The notes: generated by a model not told the origin, from the sequence alone. Positions 39,041 to 46,745 are shown, counted from the stretch's first letter. The stretch is 64,000 nucleotides of DNA from Rhodospirillales bacterium (GCA_016185145.1 JACPOB010000141.1:1-64000), one strand, 5' to 3'. Numbers and translations: made by a program.

Positions 39041-40450
39041 ATGAGCGGGATGACGACGACATCCTCGCGTCCCGAGAAGGCCGGCAGACGCATCGCCGTG
39101 ATCGGCGCCGGCTTCACGGGCACAACGCTCGCCGTCCAACTCGCCGAGCGTTTCGGCGCGACTGCCGACATTTTTCTGTTCGAGCGCAGCGGCGAGTTCG
39201 GCCAGGGTGTCGCCTACGCCACGACCAACGACCGGCATCTGCTCAACGTACCCGCCGGCAACATGAGCGCCGTTGAGGGCGATACGGGCCACTTTTTGCG
39301 CTGGCTGAAGGAGGCGGGATACCCTGGCGGTCCGGAGACGTTCGTGAAGCGCGGCCTGTATGGCTCGTATCTCAAGGATCTCCTCGACAGATGCCGTCGC
39401 ATCACGAAGGTGACCACGGAGGTGGTTCGCCTCGATCTCGACGCCGATGCTGTCGTGTTGCGTTCGGCACGGGGCAGGAGAATCAGGGTCGATCAGGCCG
39501 TCTTGTGCATCGGCAATTTCCTGCCCGCGTCACCCGTCGAGCGGCGCATGGCCAGGGCAAGCCGGCCACGATACCTCGCCAATCCCTGGAATGGGCGGGA
39601 ACTGGCTGCGGTGGGCGCCGAGGAGACCGTGGTGCTGATCGGCAGCGGCCTGACGATGATCGACGTCGTCCTCGACCTGCAGTCGCGCGGCCATCGCGGG
39701 AGGCTCGTGGCGCTGTCGCGCCATGGTCTCCTGCCCAATGACCACAGCCCGGCGGGACGGCCGAGAACCCGCATCGGATGGCCGGAGGTTCCCGCGTCGG
39801 CCATGGCCCTGCTTTGCGCCGTTCGATCGACGGTCGCCGAAGAGGCGCGACTCGGAGGCAACTGGCGCAGCATCGTCGATTCGCTGCGGCCGTACACGCA
39901 GACCTTGTGGCAAGGCCTGTCGATTGCGGAGCGCCGTCGGTTCCTGCGTCATCTCAAGCCTTATTGGGAGGTCCATCGTCATCGGCTGGCGCCCTTGGTC
40001 GCAAGCCAGATCGAGCGGCTGCGTCGCGACGGTCGTCTCCAGGTCGTGGCGGCTCATGTCCGCGAGGTTGTCGCTGCTGCGCAAGGAGTGCAGGTGAAGA
40101 TACGCGAGCGAGGCAGCAGGCTGGTGCGAAGGATCGACGCCGGCTGGATCGTCAATTGCTCGGGCCCGGCACTCGACTACGAGCGCGTCGGCGATCCCTT
40201 GATGCGGTCGATGTTCAAGGCGGGCCGGGTGCGGCACGGCCCGCTCCTGCTCGGCCTCGATGTCGACGACCACTACCGCTTGATCGATGCGGCGGGCGTG
40301 GCCTCGCCGCGGCTGTTCGCCATCGGCCCGCCGCTTCGCGGCGTCCTCTGGGAAACGACGGCTGTTCCCGATATTCGCCGGCAGTGTGCGGTATTGGCGG
40401 AGATGATCGGCGGGTTGGAAGTATCTGCCGCCGCAACCGGTGTGCATTGA
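39041..40450 (+). CDS. FAD/NAD(P)-binding oxidoreductase, YdhS-like (COG4529 type)
   Basis: A 469-residue flavoprotein. The N-terminal dinucleotide fold is RIAVIGAGFTGTTLAVQLAE, and GVAYATTNDRHLLNVPAGNMS is the characteristic YdhS-family segment. A second Rossmann motif, VVLIGSGLTMIDVVLDLQSR, binds NAD(P). The C-terminal LFAIGPPLRGVLWETTAVPD is conserved. There is no ribosome site before ATG 39041 (or ATG 39050), so the mRNA may be leaderless. A ModE-like box lies directly upstream, and the molybdate operon follows 96 bp downstream, which suggests a role linked to molybdenum or tungsten metabolism; this is inference. The biochemical substrate is unknown. Confidence 0.88.
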   Translation: MSGMTTTSSRPEKAGRRIAVIGAGFTGTTLAVQLAERFGATADIFLFERSGEFGQGVAYATTNDRHLLNVPAGNMSAVEGDTGHFLRWLKEAGYPGGPETFVKRGLYGSYLKDLLDRCRRITKVTTEVVRLDLDADAVVLRSARGRRIRVDQAVLCIGNFLPASPVERRMARASRPRYLANPWNGRELAAVGAEETVVLIGSGLTMIDVVLDLQSRGHRGRLVALSRHGLLPNDHSPAGRPRTRIGWPEVPASAMALLCAVRSTVAEEARLGGNWRSIVDSLRPYTQTLWQGLSIAERRRFLRHLKPYWEVHRHRLAPLVASQIERLRRDGRLQVVAAHVREVVAAAQGVQVKIRERGSRLVRRIDAGWIVNCSGPALDYERVGDPLMRSMFKAGRVRHGPLLLGLDVDDHYRLIDAAGVASPRLFAIGPPLRGVLWETTAVPDIRRQCAVLAEMIGGLEVSAAATGVH

Positions 40451-40497
40451 GCTGGGAGCCGAAGGCCGGCCGCTGGTTTGCCTTGCAGCCGCCGCAG

Positions 40498-40521
40498 CGC
40501 TATAGGCATTTGGATATTACG
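40498..40521. promoter_or_regulatory. ModE-box-like dyad B (upstream of mop-trmO-molABC operon)
   Basis: CGCTATAG, eight bases, ATATTACG, a close match to the E. coli 24-bp ModE operator outline. It ends 25 bases before the GTG start of mop at 40547, leaving room for the GAGAGGAG ribosome site. Confidence 0.65.
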
Positions 40522-40546
40522 CCTTTGGCACCGAGAGGAGGCCGCC

Positions 40547-40756
40547 GTGCAGATCAGCGCCAGGAATCGCCTGAAGGGCCGCATCGTCGAGGTCAAGAAG
40601 GGCGCCACCACCGCCCATGTGCGGCTGGACGTGAACGGCACCATCGTCACGGCTTCGATCACCAACGAGGCGGTCGACGAGCTGGGTCTCAAGGTCGGCC
40701 AGGACGCCTACGCCATCATCAAGGCCTCGGACGTCATGGTCGGTCTCGACGGCTGA
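40547..40756 (+). CDS. mop: Molbindin (Mop/TOBE-domain molybdate-binding protein)
   Basis: A 69-residue single-domain molybdopterin/molybdate-binding protein: MQISARNRLKGRIVEVKKGA and ASITNEAVDELGLKVGQDAY are standard Mop signatures. Mops assemble as hexamers that bind molybdate or tungstate in the cytoplasm, for storage or buffering. Start GTG 40547 has GAGAGGAG upstream. It is the first gene of the operon, overlapping the next start (TGATG). The local ModE homologue lacks its own TOBE domains, so Mop may serve as its sensor partner. Confidence 0.93.
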   Translation: MQISARNRLKGRIVEVKKGATTAHVRLDVNGTIVTASITNEAVDELGLKVGQDAYAIIKASDVMVGLDG

Positions 40757-41253
40757 TGGTCCGGCTGAACGAGGTCCGCTCCGGCGAGGTCGCGATCGAC
40801 CTGCCGGGGCGCACTGACGCCGAGCTCTATTTCATCGGCCGCATCCACACGCCGTGGACCGACCGGCTGACCTGTCCGCGCCAGGGCCGCGCCGACGGTC
40901 CGACCTGCCGCATTGAAGTGTTCGCGCCCTGGGACAAGGGACTCGACAGCGTCACCGAATTCGAGCGGCTGGAGGTCTTGTACTGGCTGCACGAATCGCG
41001 GCGTGACCTCGCCCTGCAGAGCCCGAAGAGCGACGGCAATGCGCGGGGCGTGTTCTCGCTGCGCACGCCGGTCAGGCCCAATCCCATCGGCACGTCGATC
41101 GTGCAGCTCCTCAAGGTCGAGGGGCCGGCGCTGTTCGTGCGCGGGCTCGATTGCCTGGACGGCACCCCATTGATCGACCTCAAGCCGGACCGCAGCCTGT
41201 TCGCGCCATTGGCGCCGGCACAGGCCGGCGATTTCCAGGTCGGCGATCCGTGA
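40756..41253 (+). CDS. TrmO/TsaA-family (VirR-like) methyltransferase-type protein
   Basis: A 165-residue protein of the TsaA/TrmO family; TrmO N6-methylates t6A37 in some tRNAs. Motifs: ELYFIGRIHTPWTDRLTCPR at the start, then DGNARGVFSLRTPVRPNPIG and LDCLDGTPLIDLKP. The usual C-terminal extension of E. coli TrmO is absent. It overlaps mop (TGATG) and the binding-protein gene (GTGA), so it is firmly part of the molybdate operon. TsaA-like proteins are repeatedly seen with metal or molybdate uptake genes, so a role other than tRNA methylation is possible. Confidence 0.88.
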   Translation: MVRLNEVRSGEVAIDLPGRTDAELYFIGRIHTPWTDRLTCPRQGRADGPTCRIEVFAPWDKGLDSVTEFERLEVLYWLHESRRDLALQSPKSDGNARGVFSLRTPVRPNPIGTSIVQLLKVEGPALFVRGLDCLDGTPLIDLKPDRSLFAPLAPAQAGDFQVGDP

Positions 41254-42293
41254 ACGCCGGCCGCCGCACGGTTCTGGCGCTGCTGGGCGCCGGCCTGCTG
41301 GCGAGGCCGTCATGGGCGCAAGGGCGCACGATCACCGATTCGGCCGGACGCAAGGTCGTCCTGCCCGATCGCATCGGCCGCGTCTTCGTTGCCGGACCGC
41401 CGGCATCGGTGCTGGTCTACATACTCGCCCCCGAGACATTGGCGGGCTGGATTCGCCTGCCGACGCCGGCGGAGAAGGAGTTCCTGACCGCGCCGGCGCG
41501 CGATCTGCCTGAGACAGGCCGGCTCACCGGCCGAGGCGACACGGTGAGCCTGGAGCGCCTGGTCGCGGCCAAGCCCGACCTCGTGGTCGATTTCGGTTCA
41601 GTGACGGGCACCTACGTGTCGCTTGCCAATCGTGTGCAGGAGCAGACGGGCATTCCTTATGTCCTGATCGACGGCACCTTTGCCGCCACGCCGACATCGC
41701 TGCGTCTTGCCGGAGATGTGCTCGGGCGGCCGCCGCGCGGCGTCGAACTCGCTGACTATGCCGACAAAACCTTTGCCGCCGTCGATGCCGTGCTGGCGCG
41801 TGTTCCGACGGACAAGCGGCCGCGCGTGTACCTGGCGCGCGGTCCCGAAGGCCTGGAGACGGGCGGGCGCGGCTCCATCAACACCGAGATCATCGAACGC
41901 GTTGGCGGCCTCAACGTCGCCGAGGGCCTGGGCGGGCGCGGCAATACCGCCAACGCCTCGCTCGAGCAGATCATCGCCTGGCAGCCCGACGTCATCGTCA
42001 CCCTCGATCGCGCCTTCTTCCAGGACGTGAAGAGCAAGCCCGGATGGGGCCAGGTGCGCGCCGCCGCCGAGAACAAGGTCTTCCTGGCGCCCAGCCTGCC
42101 GTGGGGCTGGATCGATGCGCCGCCGTCGCTCAATCGCCTGATCGGCTTGCGCTGGCTGCTGGCCACCTTCTATCCGGCCGACGCCGGCATCGACCTCAAG
42201 GCCGACACGCGCGCCTTCTACGCCTTGTTCTACGGCGTTAAGCTCGACGATGCCCAGCTCGATCGACTCCTCGGTGGTGCGGTCGCACGCTGA
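41250..42293 (+). CDS. Type III ABC substrate-binding protein (MolA-like, molybdate/tungstate or iron-complex)
   Basis: A 347-residue periplasmic receptor of the FecB/BtuF/MolA helical-backbone class. GTG 41250 gives a Tat-like signal (NAGRRTVLALLGAGLLARPS). Landmarks are GRTITDSAGRKVVLPDRIGR, SLERLVAAKPDLVVDFGS and LEQIIAWQPDVIVTLDRAFF. By sequence alone iron-siderophore, cobalamin, molybdate and tungstate receptors of this class look alike; molybdate/tungstate is preferred because of mop, trmO-like, ModE and the ModE-like boxes. It overlaps its neighbours on both sides. Confidence 0.88.
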   Translation: MNAGRRTVLALLGAGLLARPSWAQGRTITDSAGRKVVLPDRIGRVFVAGPPASVLVYILAPETLAGWIRLPTPAEKEFLTAPARDLPETGRLTGRGDTVSLERLVAAKPDLVVDFGSVTGTYVSLANRVQEQTGIPYVLIDGTFAATPTSLRLAGDVLGRPPRGVELADYADKTFAAVDAVLARVPTDKRPRVYLARGPEGLETGGRGSINTEIIERVGGLNVAEGLGGRGNTANASLEQIIAWQPDVIVTLDRAFFQDVKSKPGWGQVRAAAENKVFLAPSLPWGWIDAPPSLNRLIGLRWLLATFYPADAGIDLKADTRAFYALFYGVKLDDAQLDRLLGGAVAR

Positions 42294-43299
42294 CGCGCGC
42301 CGCAGCGCCATCGTCATCGGCGGCCTTCTGGTCATCCTGCTGCTGGCCGTGCTGCTCTCGGCCATGCTCGGCCCCTATCCGCTGGCGCCCGGCGAAGTCA
42401 TCGCCGCGATCGCGAGACGCGCGATCGGCGCCGCGCAGCCGGGGCCGGTCGACACCGTCCTGTTCCAGATCCGCCTGCCGCGCGTGGCGGCGGCGCTGCT
42501 CGTCGGTGCGGCATTGGCCGCCGCCGGAGCGAGCTTCCAGACGCTGTTCCGCAATCCATTGGTCTCGCCCGACATCCTGGGCGTATCGGCCGGCGCGGGC
42601 TTCGGCGCCGTGCTCGGCATCCTGCTGTCGCTGCCGGTGTTCGCCATCCAGGGACTGGGCTTCATCACTGGACTGATCACTGTCGGCGTCGTCTATACGC
42701 TCGCCCGCGCATTGCGCAGCCAGAACGAGATCTTGGTGCTGGTGCTGGCCGGCATCGTCGTCGGCGCGCTGGCCGGCGCCGGCATCTCGCTGGTGAAGAT
42801 TTTAGCCGATCCCTACAACCAGCTTCCCGCCATCACCTTCTGGCTGCTGGGCAGCCTGTCGGGCATCAAGGTCGTCGACATGCAGACCGTGGCGCCGCTG
42901 GTGGTCCTGGGGCTGGTGCCCCTGGCGCTGCTGCGCTGGCGCATCGGCGTGCTGTCGCTGGGCGACGACGAGGCCAAGGCGCTGGGCGTCAACGTGCGCT
43001 TGGTGCGCGGCGTGGTGATCGCGGCGGCGACCTTGGTCACTGCCACCGCCGTCTCGGTGTCGGGTGTCATCGGCTGGATCGGACTCGTGATCCCGCACAT
43101 GGCCCGCCTGCTGGTTGGCCCGCGCTACGACCGCGTGCTGCCTGCGGCCGTGCTGATGGGCGCGGCATTCCTGGTCCTGATCGACACCGTGGCGCGCACG
43201 GCGGCGCGCATAGAAATCCCGCTCGGCCTGCTGACGGCGCTGTTCGGCGCGCCGGTCTTCGTCTGGCTGTTGGCGCGCGGCCGGCGCATGTGGAGCTGA
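42250..43299 (+). CDS. FecCD-family ABC permease (MolB-like)
   Basis: A 349-residue inner-membrane permease with about ten helices. Family marks are FQIRLPRVAAALLVGAALAA, FRNPLVSPDILGVSAGAGFG and GVIGWIGLVIPHMARLLVG, the last being the coupling region. The frame opens within the binding-protein gene (44-bp overlap), and a later in-frame start could reduce this. It works as a homodimer with the ATPase encoded next. The import substrate is inferred from operon context. Confidence 0.93.
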   Translation: MPSSIDSSVVRSHADARRSAIVIGGLLVILLLAVLLSAMLGPYPLAPGEVIAAIARRAIGAAQPGPVDTVLFQIRLPRVAAALLVGAALAAAGASFQTLFRNPLVSPDILGVSAGAGFGAVLGILLSLPVFAIQGLGFITGLITVGVVYTLARALRSQNEILVLVLAGIVVGALAGAGISLVKILADPYNQLPAITFWLLGSLSGIKVVDMQTVAPLVVLGLVPLALLRWRIGVLSLGDDEAKALGVNVRLVRGVVIAAATLVTATAVSVSGVIGWIGLVIPHMARLLVGPRYDRVLPAAVLMGAAFLVLIDTVARTAARIEIPLGLLTALFGAPVFVWLLARGRRMWS

Positions 43300-44066
43300 G
43301 CGTGCTCGGCGCCCACGGCCTCTCGATCGGCTACGACGGTCGCACCGTCGCCAGCGGCATCGACCTCGCGGTGGCGCGCGGCGAGGTTTTGTGCCTGCTC
43401 GGCCCCAACGGCGCGGGCAAGACCACGTTGTTCAAGACGCTGCTTGGCCTGATCCCGCCGCTCGCGGGTGACGTCACGGTCGGCGGGCGGCCGCTCGCCT
43501 TCCTCACGCGCGCCGAGCTCGCGAAGTCGATGGCCTATGTCCCGCAAGCCCAGGTCATGGAGTTCGCCTACACCGTCCTCGACCTGGTGCTGATGGGCCG
43601 CACCGCGCATCTCGGGCCGTTCTCGGCGCCGGGCCGGCGCGATCATGAGCGTGCGCACGCGGCCCTCGCCGATCTCGGCATCGCCGATCTCGCCGACGCC
43701 GAGGCCAACCGCATCTCGGGCGGCCAGCGCCAGCTCTGCCTGGTGGCGCGCGCGCTCGCCCAGGATGCGCCGTTGCTGGTGATGGACGAGCCGACCGCCA
43801 GCCTCGATCTCGGCAACCGCCTGCTGGTGCTGGAACGCGTCCGCGCGCTCAAGGCGCAGAATTACGGCGTCGTCTTCTCGACCCACGATCCCGACCAGGC
43901 GCGCGAGCTTGCGACCACGGTCGCGGTCATCGCCGGCGGCAGGCTCGCAGCCTACGGCCCGCCGCAGGACACGGTGACCGGCCCCATCCTGTCGGCGGTC
44001 TATGGCGTCGATGTCGTCGTCGAGCGTACCGAGAGCGGCCGTCACGTCGTGGCGCCGCGCTACTGA
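43290..44066 (+). CDS. ABC transporter ATP-binding protein (FecE/MolC-like)
   Basis: A 258-residue ATPase energising the preceding permease. Walker A is GPNGAGKTTL, the Q-loop VPQAQVMEF, the signature ISGGQRQL, Walker B LLVMDEPTASLDL and the switch His is in STHDPDQA. Start GTG 43290 overlaps the permease by ten bases. It is the last gene of the operon, and its 3' end overlaps the convergent hypothetical gene at 44060 by seven bases. Confidence 0.95.
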   Translation: MELSVLGAHGLSIGYDGRTVASGIDLAVARGEVLCLLGPNGAGKTTLFKTLLGLIPPLAGDVTVGGRPLAFLTRAELAKSMAYVPQAQVMEFAYTVLDLVLMGRTAHLGPFSAPGRRDHERAHAALADLGIADLADAEANRISGGQRQLCLVARALAQDAPLLVMDEPTASLDLGNRLLVLERVRALKAQNYGVVFSTHDPDQARELATTVAVIAGGRLAAYGPPQDTVTGPILSAVYGVDVVVERTESGRHVVAPRY

Positions 44067-44479
44067 ATCCGCTCGGACCTGGCTGCTGCCGCGAGCAGCG
44101 AATGGGCAAGCTTCTCGACCGCGCTCGCCGGCAACGACAGACCGACGGTGGCGGGCCCGATGCCGACGGCGAGCAGCGTCTCGCCGGAGGGCAGGGGGCC
44201 GACATGCAGGGAATCGGTCGGCACCAACGACAGCGGCGCGTCTTCCATCGTTGGACTGCGCGGCAGGGTACGCCCGAGCAACAACAGCAGGGGCACGAGC
44301 CGCTGCAGATCGGCGCCGGGAATGCTGAGCGTCGCGCGCCGGCCGTTGCGACGCAGCACGGTGATGGAGACCGTGTTCAGGTCGGGGTCGGATTCGCCGG
44401 TCACCTCGCTGGCCTGCGCCAGGTCGATCGGGCTTTCGGGGTCGTCGTCCAGGGACACTGTCGGCTCGCTATATCCCAT
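44060..44479 (-). CDS. Hypothetical protein under a ModE-like box
   Basis: A frame of up to 142 codons that I do not recognise. The middle looks protein-like (NTVSITVLRRNGRRATLSIP, LLAVGIGPATVGLSLPASAV), with no signal, helix bundle or cysteine motif. The start is unclear: TTG 44488 and ATG 44479 fall inside the ModE-like box C, whereas GTG 44458 lies nine bases beyond it, like the spacing at gene 39041. It lies between the ABC ATPase and modE, so it probably belongs to the molybdenum regulon. A role in sensing or binding oxyanions is only speculation. Confidence 0.6.
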   Translation of the reverse strand: MGYSEPTVSLDDDPESPIDLAQASEVTGESDPDLNTVSITVLRRNGRRATLSIPGADLQRLVPLLLLLGRTLPRSPTMEDAPLSLVPTDSLHVGPLPSGETLLAVGIGPATVGLSLPASAVEKLAHSLLAAAARSERIQ

Positions 44480-44490
44480 AGGATACAACG
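44467..44490. promoter_or_regulatory. ModE-box-like dyad C
   Basis: CGCTATAT, eight bases, ATACAACG; the best match of the four to the ModE operator outline. It covers the possible upstream starts of the minus-strand hypothetical gene and lies 20 bases past the end of modE. Confidence 0.65.
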
Positions 44491-44509
44491 GCGCCGGGCG
44501 GGCCGCCAG

Positions 44510-44911
44510 TCAGTGCAGCTTCTGGCCGGCCGGCGCCGAAAGCAGGCGCGACAGCGTGCGCATTTCCGGGGTCGAGGCGCCGTAGGCGCGGCGTTCCATC
44601 TCGCGATACAGGCGCACGATGTCGTTGCCGGTCTCGGTGACGACCGCCCCGCCGCCCCCGCCGCCGCCGGTCTGGGCGGTGACCACCGGCTCGCGGAACA
44701 TGTGGTTCAACTCGTCGATCAGGAGCCAGGCCTGCCGGTAGGACATGGCGAGCGCCCGGCCGGCCGCCGAGATCGACCCGGTTTCGTTTATGAGCTCGAG
44801 CAGGCGCACCTTGCCCGGCCCGATCGAGCGTTCGCCGCCGAAGTCGATGCGCAGATGCAGCGACGTCTTCGCGGCCGTCTTTGTCGTCTTCTTGACGGTG
44901 ATCTTTCCCAT
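44510..44911 (-). CDS. modE: ModE-type regulator with DNA-binding domain only
   Basis: A 133-residue winged-helix protein. IGPGKVRLLELINETGSISA and AGRALAMSYRQAWLLIDELN are the ModE/LysR-type HTH, and MFREPVVTAQTGGGGGGGAV is the wing. The protein ends soon after the dimerisation helix (IVRLYREMERRAYG); the two C-terminal molbindin domains of E. coli ModE (262 residues) are missing. It must therefore sense metal through another protein or act differently. Candidate partner: Mop at 40547. ATG 44911 is used; a GTG lies one codon upstream. A 9-bp hairpin (44918-44942) just 5' may regulate its translation. Confidence 0.9.
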   Translation of the reverse strand: MGKITVKKTTKTAAKTSLHLRIDFGGERSIGPGKVRLLELINETGSISAAGRALAMSYRQAWLLIDELNHMFREPVVTAQTGGGGGGGAVVTETGNDIVRLYREMERRAYGASTPEMRTLSRLLSAPAGQKLH

Positions 44912-44917
44912 CACCCC

Positions 44918-44942
44918 ATCCCGGCAGTTGTCTTGCCGGGAT
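44918..44942 (-). promoter_or_regulatory. Hairpin immediately upstream of modE
   Basis: ATCCCGGCA pairs perfectly with TGCCGGGAT across a seven-base loop. On the modE mRNA it ends seven bases before the ATG, so it could hide the ribosome site or act as a dyad operator. It is too small for a Moco riboswitch. Confidence 0.45.
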
Positions 44943-44976
44943 TATGCGTTGGCGGGCGGTGGGAAGCCAGATGTCG

Positions 44977-45090
44977 TCAGGCCGCCTGGTAGCCGATAGC
45001 GGCCTTGGTCTCGAGGAATTCCTCGAGACCCCACTTGCCGTATTCGCGGCCGTTGCCCGACTGCTTGCAGCCGCCGGTCGGCGCCACCGT
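44977..45090 (-). pseudogene. Aldehyde dehydrogenase C-terminal remnant
   Basis: The minus strand reads APTGGCKQSGNGREYGKWGL then EEFLETKAAIGYQAA and a stop. This is the standard C-terminal end of an aldehyde dehydrogenase (normally PFGGYKQSGNGRE...). Nothing upstream on that strand continues the protein, because the DUF2325 gene and its ModE-like box follow at once. It is a decayed fragment about 36 codons long and has no role of its own. Confidence 0.7.
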
Positions 45091-45219
45091 GCTGTCCTTC
45101 TCATTGTCGCGCGGCAGCATGGCCGAGGTCGGCCGCGTCATCGTCGAGCTGCAGGGGCAGGGGGCGGCGCCCTCGGCGTGAAGGGCAGGCTTGCCGCCAA
45201 ACGCCGCTTCTGACACCAT

Positions 45220-45243
45220 CGCTATATCCAATCGGCTATATCG
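45220..45243. promoter_or_regulatory. ModE-box-like dyad D (upstream of DUF2325 gene)
   Basis: CGCTATAT, eight bases, CTATATCG. The left half is identical to box C. It ends 15 bases before ATG 45259, and no ribosome site lies between. Confidence 0.6.
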
Positions 45244-45258
45244 CTCGGATCCTCGTTC

Positions 45259-46545
45259 ATGACAGCCATTCCCCGCTTCGACCCGCTGGCGGTGCGCGTC
45301 AACAATGGCGCCGGGGCCGGATTGCGCGGCATGCGCCTGTCGCCGCTGCCGCCGCGCATGATCGTTCCCGAACTGGAAGAGCGGCGCGACGGCCGGTCGC
45401 GCCGCACCAAGATCTGGGAGCTGTCGCACCATCTCCATTGCTCGATCGTCGGCACCTGCCTGTCGACCGGGGAGCTGCGCCAGGTGCTGGCCAAGCTGGG
45501 CCAGGTGGCGGACGATTGCTCCGAGCACGATCTGCACGGCCGCGGCGTCACGCTGGCCGGCCAGCGCGACGGGGCGGCCAAGGTCCTGCACAAGGCGCTG
45601 GATCGCAAGCATCGCGTCGCCGTCGCGCGCTTCGACAAGGCGGGCACGGTCGACGAGGTGCGCGCCGAGTGGCGCGAGGCCGTCAAGCGCGGCGACATCC
45701 CCGGCGGCTATTGGGCGGCGATGACGCATCCGGCGGCGAGCGATGCGCTGGTCCGCGAGATCTTCGGCGAGGTCCACATGCTCTCCCACCTGGTGGGAGC
45801 AGCCAACCGCGCCGACATCCGCAAGCTCGCCGAGCTCGAGGCGGAGAACGACCGCCTGCGCGCCAAGCTCGCCCGCCAGCAGGACCAGCTGCGCGACGGC
45901 CTCACCCGGCGCGACGCCAGGATCCAGGAATTGAACGACCTGCTGGCCCGCCGCATCGGCGAGGAAGCAATGGCCGGACAGCCCGACGACGGCTCCGAAC
46001 GCGCCGCTCTCGATGGGCTGGTTGCAAGCCTGGAACAGCGGCTGCGCTCGGAGAGCAATCGCCGCATCGCGGTCGAGGAACGACTGGCGCGCCTCACCGG
46101 CGAGCTTGCCCGCGAACGCGAGCAGCTCGCCGCTGCGCGCCGGCACGAGGCGGTGCTGCGTGATGAGCTTGAAGCGATCGAGTCGGACCTTGTTCCGCAG
46201 ACGGCCGAAGCAGAGGCGGCGCCGACCTCACTGGCCGGCCTGTCCGTGCTCTATGTCGGCGGCCGGCCCGATCGCCTCGGTCATTTGCGCGCACTGAGCG
46301 AGCAGCGCGGGGCGACGTTCCTGCACCACGACGGCGGCGTCGATGATCGCAGCGGGCTTCTGGCTGGCCTCGTCAGCCGCGCCGACATCGTCATGTTCCC
46401 GGTCGAGTGCGTCAGCCACGAGGCGGTGGCGATCGTGAAGCGCCTGTGCCGTCAGATGGCAAAGCCTTACGTGCCGCTGCGCAGCAGCGCCACCGGGTCG
46501 TTCGTATCGGCGCTCGCCCGGGTGCCAAGCGGCCCCGCCTGGTAG
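45259..46545 (+). CDS. DUF2325 domain protein with central coiled coil
   Basis: A 428-residue cytoplasmic protein. The N-terminal third includes a His/Cys-rich patch (WELSHHLHCSIVGTCLSTGE) that could bind metal. Residues about 190-315 form a long coiled coil (AELEAENDRLRAKLARQQDQ). The C-terminal ~100 residues are the DUF2325 domain (LSVLYVGGRPDRLGHLRALS, FPVECVSHEAVAIVKRLCRQ). DUF2325 proteins are often found near molybdenum or nitrogen-fixation genes, but no biochemical function is established to my knowledge. The ModE-like box D at its promoter links it to the regulon. Confidence 0.85.
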   Translation: MTAIPRFDPLAVRVNNGAGAGLRGMRLSPLPPRMIVPELEERRDGRSRRTKIWELSHHLHCSIVGTCLSTGELRQVLAKLGQVADDCSEHDLHGRGVTLAGQRDGAAKVLHKALDRKHRVAVARFDKAGTVDEVRAEWREAVKRGDIPGGYWAAMTHPAASDALVREIFGEVHMLSHLVGAANRADIRKLAELEAENDRLRAKLARQQDQLRDGLTRRDARIQELNDLLARRIGEEAMAGQPDDGSERAALDGLVASLEQRLRSESNRRIAVEERLARLTGELAREREQLAAARRHEAVLRDELEAIESDLVPQTAEAEAAPTSLAGLSVLYVGGRPDRLGHLRALSEQRGATFLHHDGGVDDRSGLLAGLVSRADIVMFPVECVSHEAVAIVKRLCRQMAKPYVPLRSSATGSFVSALARVPSGPAW

Positions 46546-46745
46546 CTCTGCACAGAGGTTTTCGGCGGTGATCGACATCGATCCGATGCAGTGACAGCAT
46601 TGCTTGCACGTCGGTTGAGCGACGCAAGCCGTGGTATGACGGCGGTGGCGGCGCCCAGATATGGCCCCTCCTGGAGCCTCAAAAGTCGCAATAAAAGAAC
46701 CCAGCCTTGCCGATGGCTGCTGGGCGACGGAGGGAACTGAAGTTA

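Noticed and set aside
44977..46146. A 389-codon minus-strand gene opposite DUF2325
   Set aside because: Only its last ~36 codons look like protein (aldehyde dehydrogenase end); the rest is a shadow of the plus-strand DUF2325 gene.
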